A stretch of DNA of 6,717 bases from JACRBT01 sp964474285 (GCA_964474285.1 CAYYSD010000163.1:1-6717); one strand, 5' to 3'; counted from the first letter of the stretch, positions 1-4,809 are shown. Translations and numbers: made by a program. The notes: a model not told the origin generated them from the letters alone.

Positions 1-560
1 TCGCGGCTCACCCCGTACACATCGAACGGGTTCGAGACGGTGACGATCGAAAGCGTCGCCTCGCCGTCCATCGTCGCCCGCACCGGTGTCCCCACCGGGA
101 TGTACCAGTCCACCGCCGGCTGCCCTTCGTATTCGACGTGCGTGCGGGCGTTCCAGCCGCACCGGTTCGCGCGCACGGCGTCAGCGGACGGCTGATCGTC
201 GCGGGAGTAGTCCCGGACTGATGGGCCTGCTCCCCACTCAATCACGCGTGAACCCACGACTCCCGTCACGCGCCCCGTGGGCATTGTGGGATCCAGTGGG
301 AAGCCAATGGGCTCGAGCCTGGCGGAGACCGGCGTGGCCGTTGGGGTGGGACGCGTGGGCGTCGCGGTGGGCGCCGGCTCGCTCGTTGGCGCCCGCGTGA
401 GGGTCGGTTTGGGCGTCGCTGCCGCAGGAGTGGCGGCCGGCAGCCCGGCGGTGGCCGACGGCGTTGACGCTGGCTCCGAACCGCACGCGCCCACCATGAG
501 CGCCGGGCCAAGCAGCAACACCCGCCGTCGCGTCCAACGGCCCCCCGTGGTCGTTCCCAA
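1..560 (-). CDS. Lipoprotein with M23-peptidase-like C-terminal domain (partial, runs off left edge)
   Basis: The frame is open from a TTG at 558-560 to the window edge (186 codons), so the C-terminus is missing. Residues 1-26 form a lipoprotein signal: RWTRRR, a hydrophobic run, then lipobox VGAC with Cys26. Residues 30-78 are a Pro/Thr/Ala-rich linker with PTATP motifs. Residues 134-170 resemble the opening of an M23 (LytM-type) metallopeptidase domain: AVDWYIPVGTPVRA followed by MDGEA, matching the family pattern of Asp, GTPV and DG. The family cuts peptidoglycan peptides outside the membrane. The His normally four residues before the Asp (D151) is Gln147 here, with His141 nearby, so activity is uncertain. 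The TTG lies 9 nt after the upstream gerW-like stop without a clear Shine-Dalgarno, which suggests translational coupling. A later in-frame GTG would remove the arginines of the signal. The lipoprotein call is fairly secure; the M23 call is moderate. Confidence 0.72.
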   Translation of the reverse strand, partial: MGTTTGGRWTRRRVLLLGPALMVGACGSEPASTPSATAGLPAATPAAATPKPTLTRAPTSEPAPTATPTRPTPTATPVSARLEPIGFPLDPTMPTGRVTGVVGSRVIEWGAGPSVRDYSRDDQPSADAVRANRCGWNARTHVEYEGQPAVDWYIPVGTPVRATMDGEATLSIVTVSNPFDVYGVSR

Positions 561-569
561 CGGCCAGGC

Positions 570-965
570 TTAGCGGAAGAGTGCGCGCAGCCCGCGCATC
601 ACCAGGAGGAACGCGACCGCTCCCGCGATCATCGTCCCGGGCGAGACAGGAAAGCCAATGCGCCTGAACTCCGCCGCGCCATCCGCGATCTGGATGTACC
701 CGGCCGGGCTCGCGGATGCTCCGCCACCGCCGCCCGAGCCTTCGCCCTCGTCCTTCTCGTGACCGCCGCGGCCGCCTCCTCCACCGAAGCCCCAGCGAAC
801 CCGTGCCACGGGGATGACGGTGACGCCATCGCGCTCCACCGGGTCCCCAAAGACGGCCCGCGCGGAAGCCCGGCTGCCCACCCGGTCGGCCAGCATCGAC
901 GGGATGTCGTTCATGCCGCGCATCGATTCTTCCGCTTCCCGCATCGCGCTTTCGAGGTTGTCCAT
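570..965 (-). CDS. GerW/YtfJ family protein
   Basis: This 131-residue protein matches the GerW/YtfJ (sporulation protein YtfJ) family in length and layout. The N-terminal part (1-30) is a helix rich in Met and Glu. Residues 37-60 read AVFGDPVERDGVTVIPVARV, the family's conserved strand core. A Gly-rich loop follows (59-84), then SASPAGYIQI, where the family has its SVSP/AF pattern. The C-terminus (about 109-130) is hydrophobic and ends in basic residues, suggesting a membrane anchor. The family is named for a Bacillus spore-germination protein, but relatives occur in non-spore-formers, and nothing here suggests sporulation; its role is unknown. I chose the ATG at 963-965 over one 48 nt upstream because AAGGAG lies 7 nt before it. 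The gene is probably cotranscribed with the lipoprotein gene 9 nt downstream. Confidence 0.85.
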   Translation of the reverse strand: MDNLESAMREAEESMRGMNDIPSMLADRVGSRASARAVFGDPVERDGVTVIPVARVRWGFGGGGGRGGHEKDEGEGSGGGGGASASPAGYIQIADGAAEFRRIGFPVSPGTMIAGAVAFLLVMRGLRALFR

Positions 966-972
966 TGCGAGT

Positions 973-978
973 CTCCTT
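973..978 (-). promoter_or_regulatory. Ribosome binding site of the gerW-like gene
   Basis: On the minus strand AAGGAG sits 7 nt upstream of the ATG at 963-965. It is a full-strength Shine-Dalgarno and decides the start of the gerW-like gene. No convincing -10/-35 pair was found upstream; a weak candidate is TTGCGC (1008-1013), 17 nt, TGATGT (985-990). Confidence 0.8.
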
Positions 979-1037
979 GTCCGTACATCACTCCACTGTG
1001 CTCCCGCGCGCAACCGATCGCAACGGCGACCCCCGAG

Positions 1038-1183
1038 AAACCGGGCGGCGAACGGAGTGAGCCGTGCGATGGTCCATCCCGCGACGCCGTTCGCCTCCCG
1101 AACAACGGGCCCGACCCGGCATCACAGTTCACCGCCATCGCGAGCCGTACCCCCGTCCCCTCACTCCGTTCGGGCCCCGGTTT
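1038..1183. repeat. Long imperfect inverted repeat between divergent genes
   Basis: The arms 1038-1061 and 1160-1183 match as inverted copies at 21 of 24 positions. The inner 13 bp (CGAACGGAGTGAG at 1049-1061, and its complement at 1160-1172) are perfect, and CCGG plus AAA/TTT match at the outer ends. A smaller inverted pair, GCGATGG at 1066-1072 and CCATCGC at 1135-1141, is nested inside. It lies in the 317-bp gap between the minus-strand gerW-like gene and the plus-strand receiver-like gene. It could be a palindromic dispersed repeat or a small non-autonomous element; no transposase or target duplication is visible. The remainder of the gap (966-1282) holds the gerW-like RBS and a leader hairpin, and no gene. 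Confidence 0.75.
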
Positions 1184-1249
1184 GGGCCGTTCGTGGCTCC
1201 ATCTCACATTCCGGCCGGTCAGGACCCCACCCCGGGCCCATTGGCCCTC

Positions 1250-1273
1250 TTCGAGTCCGCTCGGAGGCTCGAA
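1250..1273 (+). other. Hairpin just upstream of the receiver-like gene
   Basis: TTCGAG at 1250-1255 pairs perfectly with CTCGAA at 1268-1273. Inside it TCC (1256-1258) pairs with GGA (1263-1265) around a four-base loop, leaving a GG bulge. The only Shine-Dalgarno-like stretch of the following gene, GGAGG at 1263-1267, is in the 3' arm and lies 15 nt before the ATG, farther than usual. The structure may hide the site, or the site may not be used at all. Confidence 0.45.
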
Positions 1274-1282
1274 AGTCTCGGC

Positions 1283-1660
1283 ATGTTCCTGTCATCCGTC
1301 GATGTCGTCACCGCGGATGCGCCGCTTCGGGGTGCACTGAGCAACCGGCTGAAGCAGTTTGGCTTCGCGGACGTGCGTGGATGGCCCGACCTGTACACCG
1401 CCGCCACTCGCCGGCCCCAGGCGGTGATCTCGCCTGTTGCGGAGCTCCTGCCTCACATCGCTGCCTACCTGGCGAACGTTGGAATCCGGGTCGTTGCGCT
1501 TGCTGCCGTTCCCACCCCGGCTGAACAGCTGAAGTACGAGATTGCAGGAGCCGCATACGTCCCGATGAACATCAACCTCGCCGAACTGGTTGCTGCCCTC
1601 GAGCGTTCACCAACTTCGGCCGCCAACAACCCGCGGGTGCCCGGTCGTGTATCGCCGTAA
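1283..1660 (+). CDS. Stand-alone receiver-like (pseudo-REC) protein
   Basis: This 125-residue protein follows the alpha/beta rhythm of a response-regulator receiver domain and has no output domain. Residues 6-12 (VDVVTAD) fit strand 1, RPQAVIS (44-50) strand 3, IRVVALAAV (68-76) strand 4, and AGAAYVPMNINLAELVAAL (88-106) the usual Gly-Ala, Tyr-x-x-Lys-Pro and Leu region. The phospho-acceptor Asp is Ser50, the conserved Thr/Ser is Ala and the conserved Lys is Met95; of the acidic pair only Asp12 remains. Phosphorylation is therefore unlikely, and it may act as a protein-binding module. The last 20 residues are Pro/Asn-rich and probably disordered. The ATG at 1283 places strand 1 correctly; an in-frame TTG at 1241 is an alternative. 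No partner kinase is in the window. The fold assignment rests on pattern only. Confidence 0.68.
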   Translation: MFLSSVDVVTADAPLRGALSNRLKQFGFADVRGWPDLYTAATRRPQAVISPVAELLPHIAAYLANVGIRVVALAAVPTPAEQLKYEIAGAAYVPMNINLAELVAALERSPTSAANNPRVPGRVSP

Positions 1661-1732
1661 TCGACCGGCGAGGCAAACTTTGCATGCAAGAAGGACCCAC
1701 GACATCAAGGGCGAACTCACGCTGACGCGCAG

Positions 1733-1755
1733 AGAAAAAGACGGGACAGTTCCCG
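1733..1755 (-). terminator. Rho-independent terminator-like hairpin on the minus strand
   Basis: On the minus strand a perfect 5-bp stem CGGGA/TCCCG (1742-1755, loop ACTG) is followed by TCTTTTT. The stem is short but GC-rich, and the T-run is well placed. It faces away from the receiver-like gene's direction of transcription, and no minus-strand gene feeds it, so it may end antisense or small-RNA transcription. On the plus strand only a weak TCTTTCT follows, 10 or more nt later, so it is less likely to terminate the receiver-like gene. Confidence 0.4.
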
Positions 1756-1774
1756 GTAGTCCATCTTTCTGCGA

Positions 1775-1843
1775 TGGCTCCAGAGCCTGTGGTCGTGGAA
1801 TCATTCGATCGTAGTCGCGGGTTCAATTCTACCCGAGCCACCA
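1775..1843 (+). other. tRNA-like segment or degenerate tRNA relic
   Basis: TGGCTC (1775-1780) can pair with GAGCCA (1835-1840), which is followed directly by CCA (1841-1843). Just inside the 3' arm, GCGGGTTCAATTC carries a classic T-loop (GTTCAATTC), with a CGGGT/ACCCG stem possible. GGTCG (1791-1795) and CGATC (1806-1810) could form a middle arm. The whole is only 69 nt, there is no proper D-arm or 7-base anticodon loop, and the T-stem needs an 8-nt loop. It is therefore not a functional tRNA by inspection. It could be a decayed tRNA, an old attachment-site copy of a tRNA 3' end, or chance. Confidence 0.3.
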
Positions 1844-1869
1844 CACGGGACGTGTCTCGACCACCTCCA

Positions 1870-1895
1870 CACGCGGCCCGCGCGACACCCGCGTG
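1870..1895. repeat. Inverted repeat upstream of the sigma-factor promoter
   Basis: CACGCGG (1870-1876) and CCGCGTG (1889-1895) form a perfect 7-bp inverted repeat around 12 nt. It lies about 50 bp upstream of the candidate sigma promoter with no T-run after it, so an operator or an RNA hairpin is more likely than a terminator. Function unknown. Confidence 0.4.
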
Positions 1896-1945
1896 ACTGA
1901 ATGGTAACAAGGTTTCGATGCCGCGCAGATCGCATCGTCATCGCA

Positions 1946-1971
1946 TTAACCTTTAGCCGCCAAAACCGTTA
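1946..1971 (+). promoter_or_regulatory. Candidate ECF-type promoter of the sigma-factor operon
   Basis: TTAACCTT (1946-1953) resembles the ECF -35 pattern GGAACTT, and CGTTA (1967-1971) matches a common ECF -10. The AAC and CGTTA elements are 16 nt apart, the usual spacing. Transcription would start near 1978, giving a leader of about 12 nt. Many ECF factors transcribe their own genes, so autoregulation is a reasonable inference. The lack of GG in the -35 weakens it. Confidence 0.4.
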
Positions 1972-1983
1972 TCGCTAGTACAC

Positions 1984-1999
1984 AGGCAGATGCCTGCCT
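1984..1999 (+). other. Perfect hairpin holding the sigma-factor start codon in its loop
   Basis: AGGCAG (1984-1989) and CTGCCT (1994-1999) form a perfect 6-bp stem with the four-base loop ATGC. The ATG start codon (1990-1992) is in the loop, and the only Shine-Dalgarno-like bases before it (AGG) are in the 5' arm. This could reduce translation of the sigma factor. Confidence 0.5.
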
Positions 2000-2625
2000 A
2001 TGCTCGAAAGGAGGACGCTCGGCTTCAGGATTCCGATGCGGCCCAGGGGGCTGGTTTGGCGAACGTCTCGGTAGACGAGCTTGCGCCTGAGTTCGACGAA
2101 TTCGCAGCTGTCGAAGCAGCGAAAACCGGCGACCAGGAGGCGCTCTCGGCGCTCTACGGACACTACTTCCCGAGAGTCTACCGATATGTCGCCGCGCGCC
2201 TGTTGAACAGCGAAGATGCTGAAGATGTCACCACGGAGGTCTTCCTCCGGATCATCGACAACATCCAGGGCTTCACGTGGCGCGGTCTCCCTTTCGGCGC
2301 ATGGGTCTTCCGAATCGCACGAAACGAAGTCGTTTCCCATGTGCGAAAGCAGAAGGTCCGTGGCAATGCCGCCCAGATCGATGAATCCATCCCCGATTCC
2401 AGCGGGGATCACGCTGGCGCGATCGAACTGCAATTCACCATCGCCGAAGTGCGAATGGCAGCGGAAAAACTGCCAGAGGCCCAGCGCCAGGTGATTGCCC
2501 TTCGTTTCGGCGCCGGGCTCTCTGTCGCGGAGACAGCGGCGGCGCTTAAGAAGACCGAGAACAACGTGAAGGTGCTCCAGCATAAGGCCATCGCCAAACT
2601 TCAGACCCTGGTCAGGCTCGATTGA
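1990..2625 (+). CDS. ECF-like RNA polymerase sigma-70 family factor
   Basis: This 211-residue protein directs RNA polymerase to a special promoter set. Sigma region 2 is at about 40-124: DQEALSALYGHYFPRVYRYVAAR, then SEDAEDVTTEVFLRI (the DA-D-VF signature) and PFGAWVFRIARNEVVSHVRKQ. Region 4 is at about 150-208: LPEAQRQVIALRFGAGLSVAE with the helix-turn-helix AETAAALKKTENNVKVLQHKA. Region 3 is absent and only a short linker joins the two, as in ECF factors. The first 38 residues are an acidic, probably flexible extension. The ATG at 1990 is the only in-frame ATG before region 2, but it lacks a good ribosome binding site. A strong AAAGGAGG at 2007-2014 lies inside the gene with no in-frame start at proper distance. 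The stop overlaps the next gene as TTGA, so the two are coupled. Confidence 0.92.
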   Translation: MPAYARKEDARLQDSDAAQGAGLANVSVDELAPEFDEFAAVEAAKTGDQEALSALYGHYFPRVYRYVAARLLNSEDAEDVTTEVFLRIIDNIQGFTWRGLPFGAWVFRIARNEVVSHVRKQKVRGNAAQIDESIPDSSGDHAGAIELQFTIAEVRMAAEKLPEAQRQVIALRFGAGLSVAETAAALKKTENNVKVLQHKAIAKLQTLVRLD

Positions 2626-3695
2626 TCCGCATATTCGAACGCCGCGCCGCCCGGGAGGCCGAAATCTACGCAGAAGCACAGGCGCTTCTCGATGACGGTC
2701 TGGAGCTGCCTTTCGTCCTCGGGCTCTTCGCAGAGGATGAGTCCTGGCTGGCGCCCCTGCTCCACACCTCACAGGGCCTCGCCTCCGCCATCGAAGCGGA
2801 GGAGCCGAGCTACTACTTCGAAGCCTCGCTCAAGAACAGGTTCCTGGCCGCGGCCCGCGAACAGCGCACCGTTGCCGTCCCCGCTCCTCCCATCCGGACC
2901 AACCTGTTCACCACCGCCGCCAGCGTGGGCGTGACCGCCGCCGTCGGCGTCATCGGTGTCCTCACCTTCGGCTTTGTGACAGCGGACCAGGCCGACCCCG
3001 GCGATTGGAACTACGGCTTCAAGCAGACCCAGGAGCGCGTGCAATACGCCCTTGCCCGCGGCAACGAAAAGGTCGATGTCCAGCTCCGCCAGACAGAATC
3101 GCGCGTCTGGGAGATTCGCCGCCAGCAGGACCGCGGCGGTCTCTCCGCAGCCGACATCGAACGCCTTCAGCGCGAAGCCCAGGCCCTCGCCGAACTCGCC
3201 CGCGTGCAGCAGTTCGATGACGTCCAGCGCGCCCGCCTCAACCTCATCTCCGAAACCATTTCTCCCATCCTCGAAGAAGCCAGGGTCCGTAAGCCCGAAC
3301 TCGGTCCCGTCGTCGCCACAACGCGCAGCGCGGTCGATGAGGCTGTCGCGGCCAGCGCCGGGCCAACGGCCGCGGTCACGCTCCCCGAAGTACCGCCACA
3401 GGCATCGGCGACTTCGCCGGCGGCGTCCGCTTCCCCGACGGGCGAGCCTTCTGCCACGCCCGAGCCGTCGGCCACCGCCGTGCCTTCGACGACGGCGACA
3501 GCCACCGCCGAACCCTCGACCACCGCCACCGTGGAGCCTTCGGCGACCGCCTCGCCTTCCCCCGGCGCCAGCCCCTCCCCTTCCCCGACACCGGCCCCGA
3601 GCGAAACGCCTTCGCCTTCGCCAACTGCCGGAAACGAGACGCCGACAGTCGCGCCTTCAGAGACTGTCACCCCTTCGCAGACTCCGACCCCCTGA
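2622..3695 (+). CDS. Membrane protein with DUF5667-like domain, probable sigma-factor partner
   Basis: This 357-residue protein starts at TTG 2622 and overlaps the sigma stop by four bases, so it is translated with the sigma factor. Residues 1-90 are soluble and partly acidic and would be cytoplasmic, in the place of an anti-sigma domain, but no zinc-anti-sigma HxxxCxxC motif is present. One membrane helix spans about 95-119. After it comes a DUF5667-like region (about 122-225), opening with DPGDWNYGFKQTQERV and continuing as charged, coiled-coil-like helices. Residues about 245-357 are a Pro/Ser/Thr/Ala-rich tail (PSATPEPSAT, SPSPSPTP) typical of an exported, disordered, possibly glycosylated stalk. 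Next to an ECF factor, a role in holding or tuning the sigma factor in response to envelope signals is likely but inferred. The tail makes the 3400-3690 DNA low-complexity. Confidence 0.82.
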   Translation: MIRIFERRAAREAEIYAEAQALLDDGLELPFVLGLFAEDESWLAPLLHTSQGLASAIEAEEPSYYFEASLKNRFLAAAREQRTVAVPAPPIRTNLFTTAASVGVTAAVGVIGVLTFGFVTADQADPGDWNYGFKQTQERVQYALARGNEKVDVQLRQTESRVWEIRRQQDRGGLSAADIERLQREAQALAELARVQQFDDVQRARLNLISETISPILEEARVRKPELGPVVATTRSAVDEAVAASAGPTAAVTLPEVPPQASATSPAASASPTGEPSATPEPSATAVPSTTATATAEPSTTATVEPSATASPSPGASPSPSPTPAPSETPSPSPTAGNETPTVAPSETVTPSQTPTP

Positions 3696-3741
3696 GCGGC
3701 CTCTCACATCCCGTCCCGCTTCACCCTGTCCTTACTGCCGT

Positions 3742-3770
3742 TTGGCCGTGGCGGCACCCCGCCGTAGTCT
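3742..3770 (+). promoter_or_regulatory. Candidate sigma-70 promoter of the downstream lipoprotein gene
   Basis: TTGGCC (3742-3747, 4 of 6 to TTGACA) is followed after 17 nt by TAGTCT (3765-3770, fitting TANNNT). Transcription would start near 3777, about 22 nt before the TTG start. The spacer contains a GGCGG/CCGCC hairpin (3750-3763) without a T-run. The pair suggests that the lipoprotein is transcribed separately from the sigma operon. Confidence 0.45.
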
Positions 3771-3788
3771 CGAAGCAAGGGAAGTCGT

Positions 3789-3793
3789 GGAGG
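3789..3793 (+). promoter_or_regulatory. Ribosome binding site selecting the TTG start
   Basis: GGAGG lies 5 nt before TTG at 3799-3801 and 17 nt before the next in-frame ATG (3811). It favours the TTG start, which also adds the Arg-Arg of the signal peptide. Confidence 0.75.
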
Positions 3794-3798
3794 TTCCA

Positions 3799-4329
3799 TT
3801 GCGACGATTCATGATTGCTGGCTGCGCCGTCCTCCTCACGGTCGCTGCTGCGTGCGGCGGTGATGACGGCGACGAGAATGAGAACGGGCCGACTGCTACC
3901 CCGCAGGACCGGCAATCCGTCGGGGTGGGAACGGCCACGCCCGAGGCTCCTCCTCCGCCGAAGCCTTCGCCCATCACAGAGGGCCTGGCCCAGGCGCTCG
4001 AAGTGAGCACACTGCAGAAAACCGTGACATTCACCTTCGACGAGTTCAAGGCCCTGCCGAAAGCGCAGATCACCGTGAACGGAAAGACCTATTCCGGCGT
4101 GTCGCTGGCGACGCTTGCCTCCGGGATCGAGGCCGCGCCCACAGCCCTGGTGACCGTGCAGGGTTACCGGCCCGACTGGCGGAGGCTCCAGTTCATCCGA
4201 TACCCCTCAGTCGATGTCGGCGCCGAGACGGTCCTCTTCATCGATCCCGAGGGCTACATCAGCGTCGCGAGCACGAAGATCAACGACGCCGAGTGGCTCA
4301 AGTCCGTGGTTTCGGTATCGTTCCCATAG
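3799..4329 (+). CDS. Small exported lipoprotein, function unknown
   Basis: This 176-residue protein begins MRRF with a hydrophobic segment and a lipobox-like VAAAC (Cys19), so it is probably lipid-anchored outside the membrane. Residues 20-60 are an acidic then Pro/Thr-rich linker (GDDGDENENG, TATPEAPPPPKPSP). The folded part (about 68-176) is beta-rich: VTFTFDEFKALP, ITVNGKTYSGVSLATL, VTVQGYRP, VLFIDPEGYISV, ending SVVSVSFP. The run 'FDEFKALP...ITVNGKTYSGVSLATL' resembles small molybdopterin-oxidoreductase-like (sulfite-oxidase fold) proteins, but no cofactor Cys is visible, so this is only a hint. The start is set by GGAGG 5 nt upstream of TTG. Its last 123 bp overlap a convergent minus-strand gene. 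Whether it belongs to the regulon of the neighbouring sigma factor is unknown. Confidence 0.78.
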   Translation: MRRFMIAGCAVLLTVAAACGGDDGDENENGPTATPQDRQSVGVGTATPEAPPPPKPSPITEGLAQALEVSTLQKTVTFTFDEFKALPKAQITVNGKTYSGVSLATLASGIEAAPTALVTVQGYRPDWRRLQFIRYPSVDVGAETVLFIDPEGYISVASTKINDAEWLKSVVSVSFP

Positions 4330-4809
4330 CCGCTCCCACTCTTCGAAGTCGCTGATCGCTTCCGGTGCGAAGCGTTCGCGCGCCATGTCCCATTCCGCCT
4401 CGCCTTCCGGCGGCATGCCGTGCGAAAGTCGCCCCAGCAGCACCGACTCCGCTCTCGCGCGCTCGTCAGATTCGGGGCTCGGCCCGAGCGATTCGAGCAA
4501 ACGCAACACCGGCACCATCGCCCGGGCGCGACCATCGTCCGCAGGTTCGCGGATGAGTTCCCCGCACAGCCACCACGCCAGTTCCCGAAGGTCCCGCTGT
4601 TCGTAAGCGGCGAGCGCCGCCCGCAGAGAGTCGGGCGCAGGCCAGGCTCGCGGGGCCGGCGAATCCTCCCGCGGCGGTCGCGCCCGCGTCGAGCGGGCCT
4701 CCCGCTTCGCTATCGCAGCAGGCCCGTGCGACCTGCATTCGCCCCACGCTTGCCGCCACTGGCAGGGTGCGCCCTTGAGCGTCGGCGCGCCGCAGATGAC
4801 ATCGTCCAT
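4207..4809 (-). CDS. Small protein with N-terminal Cys/His (zinc-binding-like) motif
   Basis: The predicted protein has 200 residues. Residues 6-28 read C-x9-C-x8-C-x2-H (CGAPTLKGAPC, then GECRSH), the spacing of short zinc-binding modules such as the DUF5763-like 'C..T..G..C....C..H' motif seen in many uncharacterised and phage-borne proteins. Residues about 29-55 are basic and Pro/Ala-rich. The rest is helical and rich in Ala, Arg, Glu and Trp (LRELAWWLCGELIRE, ISDFEEWERLWERYRN) with no recognised catalytic motif. The ATG at 4807-4809 places the Cys motif at the very N-terminus; no clear Shine-Dalgarno precedes it, and an in-frame TTG two codons earlier is possible. It lies 79 nt downstream of cca on the same strand and may be cotranscribed. 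Its final 41 codons run antisense to the lipoprotein end. Function unknown. Confidence 0.66.
   Translation of the reverse strand: MDDVICGAPTLKGAPCQWRQAWGECRSHGPAAIAKREARSTRARPPREDSPAPRAWPAPDSLRAALAAYEQRDLRELAWWLCGELIREPADDGRARAMVPVLRLLESLGPSPESDERARAESVLLGRLSHGMPPEGEAEWDMARERFAPEAISDFEEWERLWERYRNHGLEPLGVVDLRARDADVALGIDEEDRLGADID

Larger units (their letters stand above)
1661..1989. other. Gene-free stretch upstream of the sigma-factor operon
   Basis: No credible gene was found on either strand over about 330 bp. It holds a 10-bp palindrome TTGCATGCAA (1680-1689), a minus-strand terminator-like hairpin (1733-1755), a tRNA-like segment (1775-1843), and two inverted repeats, ACACG/CGTGT with a 3-nt centre (1843-1855) and CACGCGG-N12-CCGCGTG (1870-1895). 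A candidate promoter of the sigma gene lies at 1946-1971. The reading frames crossing it have no recognisable motif and no sensible ribosome binding site. Confidence 0.6.

Noticed and set aside
1668..1760. Cyclic di-GMP riboswitch suggested by GGCAAAC
   Set aside because: The remaining conserved blocks of that class are not present and the downstream gene is not positioned for it.
1661..1843. tmRNA ending at the tRNA-like CCA
   Set aside because: A tmRNA would have to begin about 350 nt upstream, inside the receiver-like gene, and no tmRNA 5' motif or tag reading frame is visible.
1761..1945. Small minus-strand reading frame of about 46 codons upstream of the sigma gene
   Set aside because: It crosses the tRNA-like and repeat segments, has only a poor AAAGG before its ATG and resembles nothing I recognise.
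2007..2014. AAAGGAGG as the ribosome binding site of the sigma factor
   Set aside because: No in-frame ATG, GTG or TTG lies 5-10 nt after it; the next ATG (2036) is out of frame.
3052..3798. Plus-strand frame running through the DUF5667-like gene into the lipoprotein frame
   Set aside because: It is Arg/Pro-rich shadow coding created by the Pro/Ser/Thr tail in another frame; the real lipoprotein starts at TTG 3799 with its own GGAGG.
4357..4374. CGCTTC/GAAGCG hairpin after the lipoprotein stop as a terminator
   Set aside because: No T-run follows on either strand and it lies inside the coding part of the minus-strand gene.
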